Assembly (NCBI RefSeq): GCF_030504645.1
Contig: NZ_JAUKWQ010000005.1
Span: 310,001-374,000 of the forward strand
Source of the DNA: Rhizobium oryzicola
GTDB lineage: Bacteria > Pseudomonadota > Alphaproteobacteria > Rhizobiales > Rhizobiaceae
Direction of reading: 5' to 3'
DNA: 64,000 nucleotides
The notes under the pieces were generated by a model that did no database searches, was not told where the DNA came from, and saw only the letters and a program-made list of their open reading frames with translations. The position numbers and the translations under genes are program-made. Positions 17,323 through 28,310 of the stretch are shown piece after piece (the stretch's first letter is position 1; every line of letters starts with the position of its first letter).

Positions 17323-17629
17323 CTCGTTCAATCCCGTCTTTGACGCATCGCATATCAGAAAAACGACACGCTGCCACCGGTCGCGCAGACAGGCAGCTTT
17401 TACCGCAATATGGCAGATGAAGCGCAGTGCGGGAAGAAACGCTTATTCCCTGCAGCTGACAGAACCGCATTTCTGTTCCCCATCAAGTGGATGCAGGGGA
17501 AAATGCGCCCGCAGCTGCGCATTTGCTGCAGCGCCGTCCAGCGCGGAGCCGATGCTGAAAATGCTTTGGTCATCGCCGCACATGCTTCTATGATGCGGCG
17601 CAACGATTGAACCAAGGAAGCTCAAGCCC
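17323..17629. other. Divergent intergenic region, cys operon / deaminase
   Basis: 307 nt between divergent starts. No gene remnant of cysG was recognised. It contains short palindromes such as CGCAGCTGCG near 17510, but I see no convincing promoter boxes. The transcription start sites of both flanking units should lie here. Confidence 0.5.
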
Positions 17630-18217
17630 GTGACCGGCCAAACCATTGCATCCCGTCTGCTTGATGTTATCGAACAGGACATTATTCCGCTGACCGAAAA
17701 GGGCGTGACGCTCGGCAACAAGCTGTTTGGCGCCGCGATCCTGCGCAAATCCGATCTGTCGCTTGTCATCGCCGAAACCAACAACGAACTGGAAAATCCG
17801 CTCTGGCACGGCGAAGTCCATACGCTGAAGCGCTTCTACGAGATGCAGGAAAAGCCGAACACAAAGGATCTGATTTTCCTCTCCACCCATGAACCCTGCA
17901 CCATGTGCATGTCGGCGATTACATGGGCGGGTTTTGATAATTTCTACTACTTCTTCAGCCATGAGGATTCGCGGGACGCATTCGCCATTCCGCATGACCT
18001 GAAGATTCTGAAGGAAGTCTTCGGTCTGGAGCCTGGCGGCTATCGGCGGCAAAATGCGTTCTGGCGATCCTACTCCATCCGAGAATTGGTCGACACCGAG
18101 GAAGCAACCCTGCGAGGCACACTCGATGCACGCGTCACCTCCATCAAGCAGCGTTACGATGCCCTGTCAGACATCTATCAAGCCAGCAAGTCCGGCAACA
18201 CCATCCCCCTCAACTGA
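17630..18217 (+). CDS. Nucleoside/nucleobase deaminase (CDA fold)
   Basis: A 195-aa zinc deaminase. Seen: WHGEVHTL (zinc ligand His60, proton-shuttling Glu62) and HEPCTMCMSAITW (Cys90 and Cys93). The spacing fits the cytidine/guanine/tRNA-adenosine deaminase clan, and the protein is longer than TadA (about 150 aa), with a helical C-terminal extension. The GTG start at 17630 has AAGGAAG about nine bases upstream. The substrate cannot be assigned; guanine- or cytosine-type nucleobases are the best guess. mazG follows 26 nt downstream, so a nucleotide-housekeeping operon is plausible. Confidence 0.8.
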   Translation: MTGQTIASRLLDVIEQDIIPLTEKGVTLGNKLFGAAILRKSDLSLVIAETNNELENPLWHGEVHTLKRFYEMQEKPNTKDLIFLSTHEPCTMCMSAITWAGFDNFYYFFSHEDSRDAFAIPHDLKILKEVFGLEPGGYRRQNAFWRSYSIRELVDTEEATLRGTLDARVTSIKQRYDALSDIYQASKSGNTIPLN

Positions 18218-18243
18218 TCCATTCGCATAAGGACCAAAATACC

Positions 18244-19074
18244 GTGGAGCCTTCCAAGGACATTTCCCGGCTGATCGAAATCATGGCTGCCCTGCGGAAC
18301 CCGGAGACTGGTTGCCCCTGGGACATCGAACAGGATTTCGAGAGCATCAAGCCCTATACGATCGAGGAAGCCTATGAGGTCGCCGACGCCATCGAGCGCC
18401 GCGACATGGATGATCTTTGCGAGGAGTTGGGAGACCTGCTTCTCCAGGTGGTCTTCCATTCCCGCATGGCGGAAGAGGCGGGCGAGTTCTCCTTCGGTGA
18501 TGTGGTCGAGGCCATAACCAAGAAAATGATCCGCCGGCATCCGCATGTCTTTGCGAGATCCGATGCCGACACGCCGCATGCGGTCAAGGTGCAATGGGAC
18601 GAGATCAAGACGCAAGAAAAGCGTGAGCGCGCAGAGCGCCGGTTGAAGCGCGGCATTACGGAGGATTTCAAAGCCGGCCATCTCGGCAGCGTTCATCGCA
18701 GTCAACCTGCTTTGACCGAGGCGCTGAAACTGCAGGAGCGCGCCGCGAAGGTTGGCTTCGATTGGTCGGAGGCCGAACCTATCCTCGACAAGATCGAGGA
18801 AGAAATCGAGGAACTGCGCGAAGCGCTAAAGAGCGGCGCACCTGATAAAGTGAAGGATGAACTCGGCGATCTCATCTTCGCGCTCGTCAATATCGGACGC
18901 CACGTCAAGGCCGATCCCGAACAGGCATTGCGGGGAACGAATACGAAATTCAGACGTCGATTCAATTATATCGAGAAGGAACTTAAAGTGATAGAGAAAT
19001 CACTTGAAGATGCCACACTCGATGAAATGGAAGATTTATGGCAGGCCGCGAAGCAGATGGAGCGGGGCTCCTGA
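18244..19074 (+). CDS. mazG: Nucleoside triphosphate pyrophosphohydrolase MazG
   Basis: Hydrolyses (d)NTPs to NMP and pyrophosphate; it is a house-cleaning enzyme and in E. coli also tunes ppGpp-linked stress. The 276-aa protein shows the expected two MazG domains. The first has EEAYEVADAI and EELGDLLLQVVFH near residues 40-75. The second has KIEEEIEELREAL and KDELGDLIFALVNIGRH near 185-225. These carry the metal-binding E-x-x-E-x12-E-x-x-D pattern. GTG start at 18244. It follows the deaminase by 26 nt and precedes a P-loop kinase-like gene by 35 nt on the same strand. Confidence 0.93.
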   Translation: MEPSKDISRLIEIMAALRNPETGCPWDIEQDFESIKPYTIEEAYEVADAIERRDMDDLCEELGDLLLQVVFHSRMAEEAGEFSFGDVVEAITKKMIRRHPHVFARSDADTPHAVKVQWDEIKTQEKRERAERRLKRGITEDFKAGHLGSVHRSQPALTEALKLQERAAKVGFDWSEAEPILDKIEEEIEELREALKSGAPDKVKDELGDLIFALVNIGRHVKADPEQALRGTNTKFRRRFNYIEKELKVIEKSLEDATLDEMEDLWQAAKQMERGS

Positions 19075-19109
19075 CCATCAATTGAATCAGTCTGAAAGAG
19101 TGTTGCGTC

Positions 19110-19700
19110 ATGCCGGTGCTGCAGATTTTGATCGGCGGGACTTCTCATACGGGCAAATCTACGCTTGCAGCAGATTTGGGAAAAATCACTCGGTGGCCGG
19201 TCGAATCGACCGATGACATGGCGCGACATCCGGGCCGACCATGGCCGGACGTGCGACCACAAGTCGCCGAATTCTATCAGAGCCTCTCACCTGCTACGGT
19301 CCACTGGTTCCTGAAGGTGCACCACGAGAATATGTGGCCGCTCATCAGGCACCGGCTGGAAACTGCCTTGGGGAACAAAGAAAGCCTTATCGTAGAAGGC
19401 TCTGCGCTCCGCCCTGACCGGATCGCGGACCTGCAGTCTGACGATGTGTTCGCATGTCTGCTGCACGCCTCGCCGGAGCGGCTGACCGAACGGATGCACA
19501 TCGGGTCCGATTACTGGAATCGGGATCGCGACACTCGCATGATCATCGACCGCTTCCTGGAACGATCGATCCGGGACGGAAAGGATCTCCACAAGAGCGC
19601 CAGGCAGCACGGACTTCCGATATTCGACGCCGAACAACCAGATCTGCTGGCCGTTGTCCTCAATTCTCTCGCTCAGCGAAGCTTGCGGCCAAACGAATGA
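19110..19700 (+). CDS. P-loop kinase-like protein (AAA/2-phosphoglycerate kinase type)
   Basis: A 196-aa predicted nucleotide-binding protein. Seen: Walker A GGTSHTGKST (residues 9-18), VESTDDMARH soon after, SLIVEGSALRPDRI as the Walker B-like strand, and a lid region SPERLTERM with several Arg residues. This layout is that of small-molecule P-loop kinases, with some likeness to archaeal-type 2-phosphoglycerate kinase. The substrate is unknown. ATG start; the gene ends 5 nt before the convergent hflX stop, so the two meet without a terminator hairpin. Confidence 0.65.
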   Translation: MPVLQILIGGTSHTGKSTLAADLGKITRWPVESTDDMARHPGRPWPDVRPQVAEFYQSLSPATVHWFLKVHHENMWPLIRHRLETALGNKESLIVEGSALRPDRIADLQSDDVFACLLHASPERLTERMHIGSDYWNRDRDTRMIIDRFLERSIRDGKDLHKSARQHGLPIFDAEQPDLLAVVLNSLAQRSLRPNE

Positions 19701-19705
19701 CGGGC

Positions 19706-21076
19706 CTACCGCTCCCAGTCTTCCTTGGCCGGCACCGCCTGAAGCCCGAGCTTGCGCTCCAGCGCCAGGGCCTGCGTTTCCGAAAGACGAAGATCGAAGG
19801 CAACGGAGCCGTCTTCACGGTCTTCGCGCGCGTCCACCATCGCATTCTCATAGACCCAGGGAACAAGGTTCAGCTTCTGCGGTGGGATGATGACGGTCGT
19901 CTCGGTCAACACGCCGGAGAGCCGGCGCGCGATCTCGTCCATCAAGGAATCGATCCCCTCGCCTGTCACAGCAGATACGGCCATGACGTTCTGTCGACCA
20001 AGCGCCTTTTCCGCGATGGCTTCGTGTGCTTCCGTTTCCAGGCGATCGATCTTGTTCCAGACCTCGACGATGCGTTCATCCCGCTCCTTCTCGTCGATGC
20101 CGAGATCATCAAGAATGCGCAGAACGTCCGCCGACTGCGCCGGATTGTCCGGATCGGACATATCGCGCACATGCAGGATCAGGTCTGCTTCCAGCACCTC
20201 TTCCAGCGTTGCGCGGAAGGCAGCGACCAGATGGGTCGGGAGATCGGAAATGAAACCGACCGTATCGGAGAGAATGACGGTCCGGCCATGCGGCAGCTTC
20301 ATCCGGCGCAGCGTGGGATCGAGCGTCGCAAACAGCATGTCTTCGGCCAACACGCCCGCGCCGGTAATACGATTGAAAAGTGTGGACTTGCCGGCGTTGG
20401 TATAACCCACGAGCGCTACGATCGGATGCGGCACCTTGCGACGCTTGGCACGATGAAGCTGGCGGGTCCGCACCACCTGCTCCAGTTCTCGCTCCAGCCG
20501 CACGATGCGATCCTGGAGAAGACGACGGTCCGCTTCGATCTGGGTTTCACCCGGACCGCCCATAAAACCCGCACCACCGCGCTGACGTTCCAAGTGCGTC
20601 CAGCTACGAACCAACCGGCCCTTCTGATAATTCAGATGCGCCAGATCGACCTGGAGTGTACCTTCCTTCGTGGACGCACGACGCCCGAAGATTTCCAGGA
20701 TGAGGCCGGTACGGTCGATGACCTTTGCCTGCCATTCCTTTTCCAGATTGCGCTGCTGCACGGGCGTCAGCGGATGATCGACGATGACGAGACCGGCGTC
20801 GTGCTCATCGAGCAAATGCTTGATCTCCTCGATCTTGCCCGTGCCGATCAGCGTGGCCGGGCGCGGCTGCGAGACGGTGACGATCACGCCCTGCACGATC
20901 GTGAGGTCGATCGCCCGGGCAAGCCCCATGGCCTCTTCCAGACGTGCTTCGTCGGAGCGACGCGGCGCCGGCGGCAGAGTGTCGCTCAATGACGGACGCG
21001 CGGTCTTCTGCTGCTTCAAGACAGGCACCAGAACGAGCGCGCGCATATCGTCGCGGCGCTTCTCCATTTCCGGCAC
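19706..21076 (-). CDS. hflX: Ribosome-associated GTPase HflX
   Basis: GTPase that splits or rescues stalled 70S ribosomes, notably under heat stress. Seen in 456 aa: N-terminal HflX domain (IGTGKIEEIKHLLDEHDAG), the linker signature RQRGGAGFMGGPGETQIEAD, and G-motifs GYTNAGKST (G1), DTVGF (G3) and NKID (G4), then a C-terminal domain. The GTG at 21076 gives a typical length; an ATG three codons later is an alternative. It lies 225 nt downstream of hfq on the same strand, as in many proteobacteria where hfq-hflX form one unit. Confidence 0.95.
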   Translation of the reverse strand: MPEMEKRRDDMRALVLVPVLKQQKTARPSLSDTLPPAPRRSDEARLEEAMGLARAIDLTIVQGVIVTVSQPRPATLIGTGKIEEIKHLLDEHDAGLVIVDHPLTPVQQRNLEKEWQAKVIDRTGLILEIFGRRASTKEGTLQVDLAHLNYQKGRLVRSWTHLERQRGGAGFMGGPGETQIEADRRLLQDRIVRLERELEQVVRTRQLHRAKRRKVPHPIVALVGYTNAGKSTLFNRITGAGVLAEDMLFATLDPTLRRMKLPHGRTVILSDTVGFISDLPTHLVAAFRATLEEVLEADLILHVRDMSDPDNPAQSADVLRILDDLGIDEKERDERIVEVWNKIDRLETEAHEAIAEKALGRQNVMAVSAVTGEGIDSLMDEIARRLSGVLTETTVIIPPQKLNLVPWVYENAMVDAREDREDGSVAFDLRLSETQALALERKLGLQAVPAKEDWER

Positions 21077-21301
21077 CAGGGATTCATTGGTTATGTCGCG
21101 AGCGCTGATCGTCGTCGTCCTTCATGCACAGGCAGAGTGCGCGTGATGCGCCAACACTGCCCCAAATTCCACGGAACGATGACGCTCATCTAGGCGAGCA
21201 TTCCAGCCATGCAGTCGGCTGACAGCATCACGGCGCCATCTGGTTCAAAGATGGTACGAAACCATCAACAATTCAACGGCGCCTGGGGTGTCCGCACCAA
21301 A

Positions 21302-21544
21302 TCAAGGTGCGGTTTCTTCAGCCTCGAACATCTGCATGGGCTGGCCAGGCATGATGGTAGAGATCGCGTGCTTGTAAACCAGCTGCGAATGACCGTCGCG
21401 GCGCAGCAGCACGCAGAAATTATCGAAAGACGTCACAACGCCCGTGAGCTTCACGCCGTTGATCAGGAAAATTGTCAGAGAGATTTTCTGCTTACGAACC
21501 GTGTTGAGAAACAGATCCTGCAGGTTTTGAGAACGTTCCGCCAT
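21302..21544 (-). CDS. hfq: RNA chaperone Hfq
   Basis: Hexameric Sm-like RNA-binding protein that pairs small RNAs with mRNAs. The 80-aa product starts [20 protein letters not shown] and shows the Sm1 motif ([20 protein letters not shown]) and Sm2 motif ([13 protein letters not shown]). It has the short C-terminus usual in alphaproteobacteria. The ATG at 21544 is preceded by AGAAAGAAG. In rhizobia Hfq also affects nitrogen control, which fits its position downstream of ntrX. The gene is 341 nt from ntrX, so it probably has its own promoter. Confidence 0.97.
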   Translation of the reverse strand: MAERSQNLQDLFLNTVRKQKISLTIFLINGVKLTGVVTSFDNFCVLLRRDGHSQLVYKHAISTIMPGQPMQMFEAEETAP

Positions 21545-21885
21545 AGCGCCGCTTCTTTCTTTTTTGCCGACATCGAGGGCCGGGGGATGATTATGCATAG
21601 AAGGCCAATAGGAAACCCCTCCTGCCTCCTATCCCGGTTTGGTTATCAAATCACCGTGTTTTCCGCAACGGCGAAAAATTGCGCGCATTTGACGGTCGGA
21701 TGAGCGACTTCCGCGGATTTTCGGGCGACGAACGAGCGCGCATGACCTTAGATGGAGACTGTGCTCGCTTGGGCGTGCCAATGATCCGCCTCGACATAAT
21801 TCAGTCATCCACAGAATTCTGCACCGCGCAAAAGCTGCGCTGCAGTGCGAGGCACGCATTTTCCAGTAACGATCCCCCTACGGTG
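21545..21885. other. Intergenic region between ntrX and hfq
   Basis: 341 nt with no gene I can support. The short plus-strand frame 21679-22065 is mostly a shadow of ntrX. No terminator hairpin with a T-run was seen after ntrX. The hfq promoter should be in this region, but I could not pick one with confidence. Confidence 0.5.
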
Positions 21886-23250
21886 TCAGACGCCGAGCGA
21901 CTTCAACTTGCGATGCAGAGCCGAGCGCTCCATGCCGACAAACTCCGCCGTACGAGAAATATTGCCGCCGAATCGATTGATTTGCGCCACCAGATAATCA
22001 CGCTCGAACATCTCGCGCGCTTCTCTCAGCGGCAGGGTCATGATGTGCTGGTCACCCTTGGATGATACTTTGGGTAACATATCGCCGAGGTCGGTCGGCA
22101 GCATATCAGCACCGATTATGCTATCCGGACTGTCCGACCGCGCCAAGATCATCAGGCGCTCGATGTTGTTGCGCAGTTGGCGGATATTTCCCGGCCAGTC
22201 ATTGGCCTGCAGAACCGCCATCGCGTCGTCACCGATTCGCCGCGGACGAATACCCGCCTGCTCGGAAATCTGGCGCATGAACATGTCGACCAGAAAAGGA
22301 ATATCTTCCCTCCGTTCAGCCAGGGCCGGAACCTTGACCGGCACGACCGCAAGACGATGATAGAGATCTTCGCGGAAAATACCCTCGGCAATCATGCTTT
22401 CCAGATTATAGGCGGTCGAGGAGATAATCCGCACATCCACCTTCACCCGCTTGGAACCGCCGACACGCTCGAACTGCTGATCGACAAGCACCCGCAGGAT
22501 CTTGTTCTGGGTTTCGCGGGGCATTTCGCCCACTTCATCCAGATAGAGAATGCCGCGATGCGCCTCTTCCAGCGCACCGATCTTGCGGGGCTGGCCAGGG
22601 CCACCCTCCGTGCCGAACAGCGCGATCTCCATGCGATCCGGCGTGATGTTCGCCGCGTTCAGCGCCACGAACGGGCCGCCCGAACGGGTAGACTTCCGAT
22701 GGATCATCCGCGCCACCAGCTCTTTTCCCGAACCGGAAGGGCCAAGAATCATGATGCGGCTGTTGGTTGGAGCGACCTTCTCGATCGTCTGGCGCAGCTG
22801 CGACACCGCAACGGACGTACCGACGAGTTCAGCCGCATCGCCCGTGCGCCTCTTGAGCTCAGACACTTCCCGCTTCAGCTTGGAGTTTTCCAGTGCCCGT
22901 TCGGCAATCAGGATCAACCGATCGGCCTTGAACGGCTTCTCGATGAAGTCGAAGGCGCCACGCTTGATCGCCGAGACCGCCGTCTCGATATTGCCATGAC
23001 CGGAAATCATCACGACAGGCAGTTCCGGATGGCGCGTCTTGATCTCATCCAGCAATGCCAGACCGTCGAGCTTGCTGCCCTGCATCCAGATATCAAGGAA
23101 GACAAGCCGCGGAACGCGATCAGAAATCGCCGCCAAGGCGCTGTCGCTGTCGTGCGCCATGCGGGTTTCATGCCCCTCGTCCGACAGGATACCCGAAACG
23201 ATCTCGCGGATGTCTGCCTCGTCGTCCACGACCAGAATATCAGACGCCAT
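21886..23250 (-). CDS. ntrX: Response regulator NtrX
   Basis: Partner of the sensor kinase NtrY. The 454-aa protein has a receiver domain with phospho-acceptor Asp53 (FLDIWMQG), an AAA+ domain with Walker A GPSGSGKE (170-177) and Walker B GILYLDEVGEMP (233-244), and a C-terminal Fis-type helix-turn-helix (NISRTAEFVGMERSALHRKL). The loop where NtrC-type activators carry GAFTGA is replaced by TEGGPGQP (about 214-221), so contact with sigma-54 is not expected. Known: alphaproteobacterial NtrX proteins often lack this motif and act with sigma-70. The start overlaps the end of ntrY by 11 nt. Confidence 0.95.
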   Translation of the reverse strand: MASDILVVDDEADIREIVSGILSDEGHETRMAHDSDSALAAISDRVPRLVFLDIWMQGSKLDGLALLDEIKTRHPELPVVMISGHGNIETAVSAIKRGAFDFIEKPFKADRLILIAERALENSKLKREVSELKRRTGDAAELVGTSVAVSQLRQTIEKVAPTNSRIMILGPSGSGKELVARMIHRKSTRSGGPFVALNAANITPDRMEIALFGTEGGPGQPRKIGALEEAHRGILYLDEVGEMPRETQNKILRVLVDQQFERVGGSKRVKVDVRIISSTAYNLESMIAEGIFREDLYHRLAVVPVKVPALAERREDIPFLVDMFMRQISEQAGIRPRRIGDDAMAVLQANDWPGNIRQLRNNIERLMILARSDSPDSIIGADMLPTDLGDMLPKVSSKGDQHIMTLPLREAREMFERDYLVAQINRFGGNISRTAEFVGMERSALHRKLKSLGV

Positions 23251-25510
23251 ATGCTATTTCCTTACCACTGTCTGTTCCGGGTACCGCCGCCACGGGCGGA
23301 TGCGGCAGAATGACCCTGATCATGGCGCCCCGGCCATGATCGAATTCGGCGGGCGCATCATGCAGTTCGAGCTGCCCACCATGTTCCTCGATGATCTTCT
23401 TGACGATCGCCAAGCCAAGGCCCGTGCCCTTCTCGCGCATCGTCATATAGGGTTCCAGAATGCGATGGCGGTTTTCCACCGGCAGACCATTGCCGTTGTC
23501 GATCACATCGACACAGAACTGGTCCCTCGCCTTGTCGAAACGGGCGCGCACCCATACCTTGCGGCCATCACGCTCAACGCCGCTTGGAACGGCCTCGATC
23601 GCCTCGACCGCATTCTTGATAAGATTGCCGAAGGCCTGTCCCAGCATGCGGGAGTCAAACAGCCCCTCCAGACGCTCGTCGCCAAGATCGCGCATGAAAT
23701 CCACATGCGAGGTACCCATCTCGCGCAGGAAAATCGAGTCCCGGAGGATGTCGCGCAGGTCGGCATGCTCCTTGGTCGGCTTCGGCATGCGCGCAAAGGC
23801 AGAAAATTCATCCACCATCCGGCCGATATCGCCCACCTGGCGAACGATCGTGTCCGTGCATTGGTCGAACACCGCCCGGTCACTCTCGTCGATCTGCTTA
23901 CCATAGCGGCGCTTCAGGCGCTCGGCCGAAAGCTGGATCGGCGTCAGCGGGTTCTTGATCTCATGCGCAATGCGGCGCGCGACATCCGCCCAGGCGGTGG
24001 AGCGCTGCGCAATCACCAGGTCGGTAATGTCGTCCAGCGTGACGACGAAGGATTCGGATGCGCTGCGCTGCTCTTCCTTGGTTACCTGGACGCTCAGCGT
24101 CCTCTCCTTGCCATTGCGCATCAGATTGACTTCCTTGCGGAAATCGCTGCGCGCCCGGCCGGTTGCCTCTTTCAGCACCTGATCAATTTCTGGTGCCACG
24201 TCCATCAATCTCTGGCCAAGCAACTGCTCTGCCTGCAGGCCGAGGAATTCTTCCGCCGACGGATTGACGATGGAAATCCGGTGATCGTCCTCGACGCCGA
24301 TGACGGCAGCGGTCACGCCCGATAGCACCGCCTCGATGAAGCGGCGACGGTCGTCCACCTCGTCTTTGGCTTCCAGAATTTCGTCGCGCTGGCTGCGGAT
24401 CTGGGAAATCATCTTGTTGAAGGTACGTGACAGATTGCCAACGTCACCGTCCGCAGACCGAACCGGCACGACCACATTCATATTGCCGGTCGCCACCGCA
24501 TCGGCGGCAGAAATCAACAGGCGAATCGGTCTTACGATGCGGTCAGCAACGGCGATGGCCGTCCAGATGGCGGCAAGCAACACGATCAGCGCAAAGCCGA
24601 GATAAAGCACCGCGAAGGCAAGTTGCAGGCTCATGCGGCCCGCTTCCATGGCCTGATATTCGGCGCGGTTATCCTCCATCAGCCGCATGGCGGTCATGAC
24701 CTTCGGATCCACTGCGCGGATCGTGTAGAGGAAGGTGCCGGGGATAACCTCAAGCTTGATGATGGCGCCAACGAGGTTGGTCACTCCAGGCGGAATGAGC
24801 GTGGGTTGACCGGCCGCGGAACTGGCAAGCGCATCCGGCGGGACGGCGGGAAGTGGGCGCTCCGTCTTGATATCGGCCTGTGCGACGGCAGCGCCATCCT
24901 CGCGCACCAGGAAGGCGCCGAGCATGCCGCGACCCCTCGCCTGTCGCGTCATCAGCTCCACAAAACCCGTGCGGTCCAGGTAGAACATGGCGCGGTTGCG
25001 CTCCAGGTCGTTCGCCATGGAAACCGTCTGGCCCTGCAAATAGCTGGCATTTTCCAGCATATAGGCCTGCGCCACATCGAGCGAGGACTGAACGATTGAC
25101 TGTGTGCGGATGGAGAACCATCGATCGAGGCCGACATTCAGCGTCAGGCTGGCGAAGATTGCCACGAGGACAGCTGGCGTGATTGCAACGATCGAGAACA
25201 GCACGACGATGCGCACGTGCAGACGGGCTGCCGCACGGCCGCGCTTGCGTGCCTTCAGAAGCCGAGAGACTTCGCGCCCGATCAGATAGAAGAGGCCGAG
25301 GACGAAGATGGTGTTGAGCACGGCCGAGGCAATGACGACATTGGTGGTCGGCGCGATCGGCGTAACGCCCAGAAGCACAAACAGCGTCAGCATGGCGCAT
25401 AGAAGCGCTCCGCCCGCCAGCAAGAGACCGGGAAGGGCAAAAGATGCCCTTCGGTCCTGCACAAGCGCAGCCGGATCGTCGCCGGCAATCGCCGTCGGGC
25501 CTTCCGTCAT
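23240..25510 (-). CDS. ntrY: Sensor histidine kinase NtrY
   Basis: Membrane sensor kinase of 756 aa acting on NtrX in nitrogen, redox and envelope control. Seen: three N-terminal hydrophobic segments (about 27-50, 57-78, 101-122), a periplasmic stretch, a further membrane segment near 297-321, HAMP (322-375), PAS (about 388-500), HisKA with phospho-acceptor His516 ([20 protein letters not shown]) and a C-terminal HATPase (DNGNGLP, KGTGLGLAIVKKI). The ATG at 25510 follows GAGAGGGG; a GTG 12 codons upstream is less likely. It starts 194 nt after ntrC, so the pair may have its own promoter as well as read-through from ntrBC. Confidence 0.95.
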   Translation of the reverse strand: MTEGPTAIAGDDPAALVQDRRASFALPGLLLAGGALLCAMLTLFVLLGVTPIAPTTNVVIASAVLNTIFVLGLFYLIGREVSRLLKARKRGRAAARLHVRIVVLFSIVAITPAVLVAIFASLTLNVGLDRWFSIRTQSIVQSSLDVAQAYMLENASYLQGQTVSMANDLERNRAMFYLDRTGFVELMTRQARGRGMLGAFLVREDGAAVAQADIKTERPLPAVPPDALASSAAGQPTLIPPGVTNLVGAIIKLEVIPGTFLYTIRAVDPKVMTAMRLMEDNRAEYQAMEAGRMSLQLAFAVLYLGFALIVLLAAIWTAIAVADRIVRPIRLLISAADAVATGNMNVVVPVRSADGDVGNLSRTFNKMISQIRSQRDEILEAKDEVDDRRRFIEAVLSGVTAAVIGVEDDHRISIVNPSAEEFLGLQAEQLLGQRLMDVAPEIDQVLKEATGRARSDFRKEVNLMRNGKERTLSVQVTKEEQRSASESFVVTLDDITDLVIAQRSTAWADVARRIAHEIKNPLTPIQLSAERLKRRYGKQIDESDRAVFDQCTDTIVRQVGDIGRMVDEFSAFARMPKPTKEHADLRDILRDSIFLREMGTSHVDFMRDLGDERLEGLFDSRMLGQAFGNLIKNAVEAIEAVPSGVERDGRKVWVRARFDKARDQFCVDVIDNGNGLPVENRHRILEPYMTMREKGTGLGLAIVKKIIEEHGGQLELHDAPAEFDHGRGAMIRVILPHPPVAAVPGTDSGKEIAYGV

Positions 25511-25704
25511 GCGAACCCCTCTCCCGATCCCGTAATGCGAGATCACGAATTGACCTGTAAGAACTTGGACGAGATGCCAGCAGCCGGATCACGGCCCAGC
25601 CAAGCCGGAAGAATCCATGCTACGCGATCGCGCATGCGTGGCTAATAAGCAACGCATTGTGGCGAAAATGCAACGAGTGTACGGCGCCTGTCAAGCATCG
25701 CCCG

Positions 25705-27152
<1,448 letters not shown>

Positions 27153-27156
<4 letters not shown>

Positions 27157-28310
27157 TTCAAGCTTCCTGTCGAGTTCAAGGGACGGATCTCGTCCAGAGG
27201 TCCTTCATCCTTGTGCATGGGCATCAAAACGCGGAAAATCGTGCGACGCGCCTGGCTGTCGCACTCGACGATCCCGCCATGGCCGCCGATGATCTTGGCG
27301 ACGAGCGCGAGGCCAAGGCCGGAGCCGTTGGTCTTCGTCGTGATGAATGGATCGAACAGATGTGGCAGCAGGTCGGCCGGAACGCCCGGCCCGTTGTCGA
27401 TCACGCAGAATTCGAGCGGCAGCGAAATCTTCTCCCGCGTGCCCGCCACGGAGAGGCGAATGCCCGGTCGGTATGCCGTCGTCAGAATGATCTCGCCATC
27501 CGGCTGGTCGCCGATCGCTTCCGAGGCATTCTTGATGAGGTTCAGAAACACCTGCACCAGCTGGTCACGGTTTGCGAAAACCGGCGGCAGCGAGGGGTCG
27601 TAGTTTTCAAGGATCTTGATGTCACGCGCGAAGCCTGCCTTGGCGACCGCCTTCACGTGATCCAGCACCGAGTGGATATTGAGCGGCAAGCGATCCACTG
27701 GTCGCTCGTCGGAGAAAACCTCCATCCGGTCCACCAGCGAGACAATGCGATCCGTCTCGTCGCAGATCAGCCGCGTGAGCGCCCGGTCCTCATCGGCCAC
27801 CGAGGTTTCCAGCAACTGCGCAGCACCCCGAATGCCGGAAAGCGGGTTCTTGATCTCATGCGCCAGCATGGAAGCGAGGCCCGTCACCGAACGGGCGGCG
27901 GCGCGGTGCGTCAGCTGGCGATCAATCTTGTCGGCCATGCTGCGTTCCTGGAACACGACGACGACCGAGCCCGGCTCGCTGACAACGGGCGCCACATAGA
28001 GATCGACGAGCTTTTCCTGCCCCAAGCGTGGTGAGGAAAGGTCAACGCGATATTCGTTGACGGGCGCCCGGCGCTCCCGCACCTGATCGATCAGCGCCAG
28101 AAGCGGGCTGCCAAAGGGAATGAAGGTGGAAATCTTGTTGCGGGCCAGATGCGTCGCACTTGCACCGAAGAAGGCCTCGGCCTCCCAATTGGCGAAAGCA
28201 ATCCGGCCGCCTTCATCCACCAGAATGACGGGATTCTGGACCGAGTTCAAAACGGCCATGGCAAGCGCGTTACCGCCGGCATTATCCTGACCTGGCGTCT
28301 TCGTGCTCAT
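27153..28310 (-). CDS. ntrB: Nitrogen sensor histidine kinase/phosphatase NtrB
   Basis: Cytoplasmic kinase that phosphorylates NtrC when nitrogen is low; its activity is set by PII protein. The 385-aa product has an N-terminal PAS domain (about 15-130, [20 protein letters not shown]), HisKA with His151 ([20 protein letters not shown]) and a HATPase domain ([22 protein letters not shown]). There are no membrane segments. It is sandwiched between dusB and ntrC with 4-nt ATGA overlaps on both sides, so the three genes form a tightly coupled operon. Confidence 0.97.
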
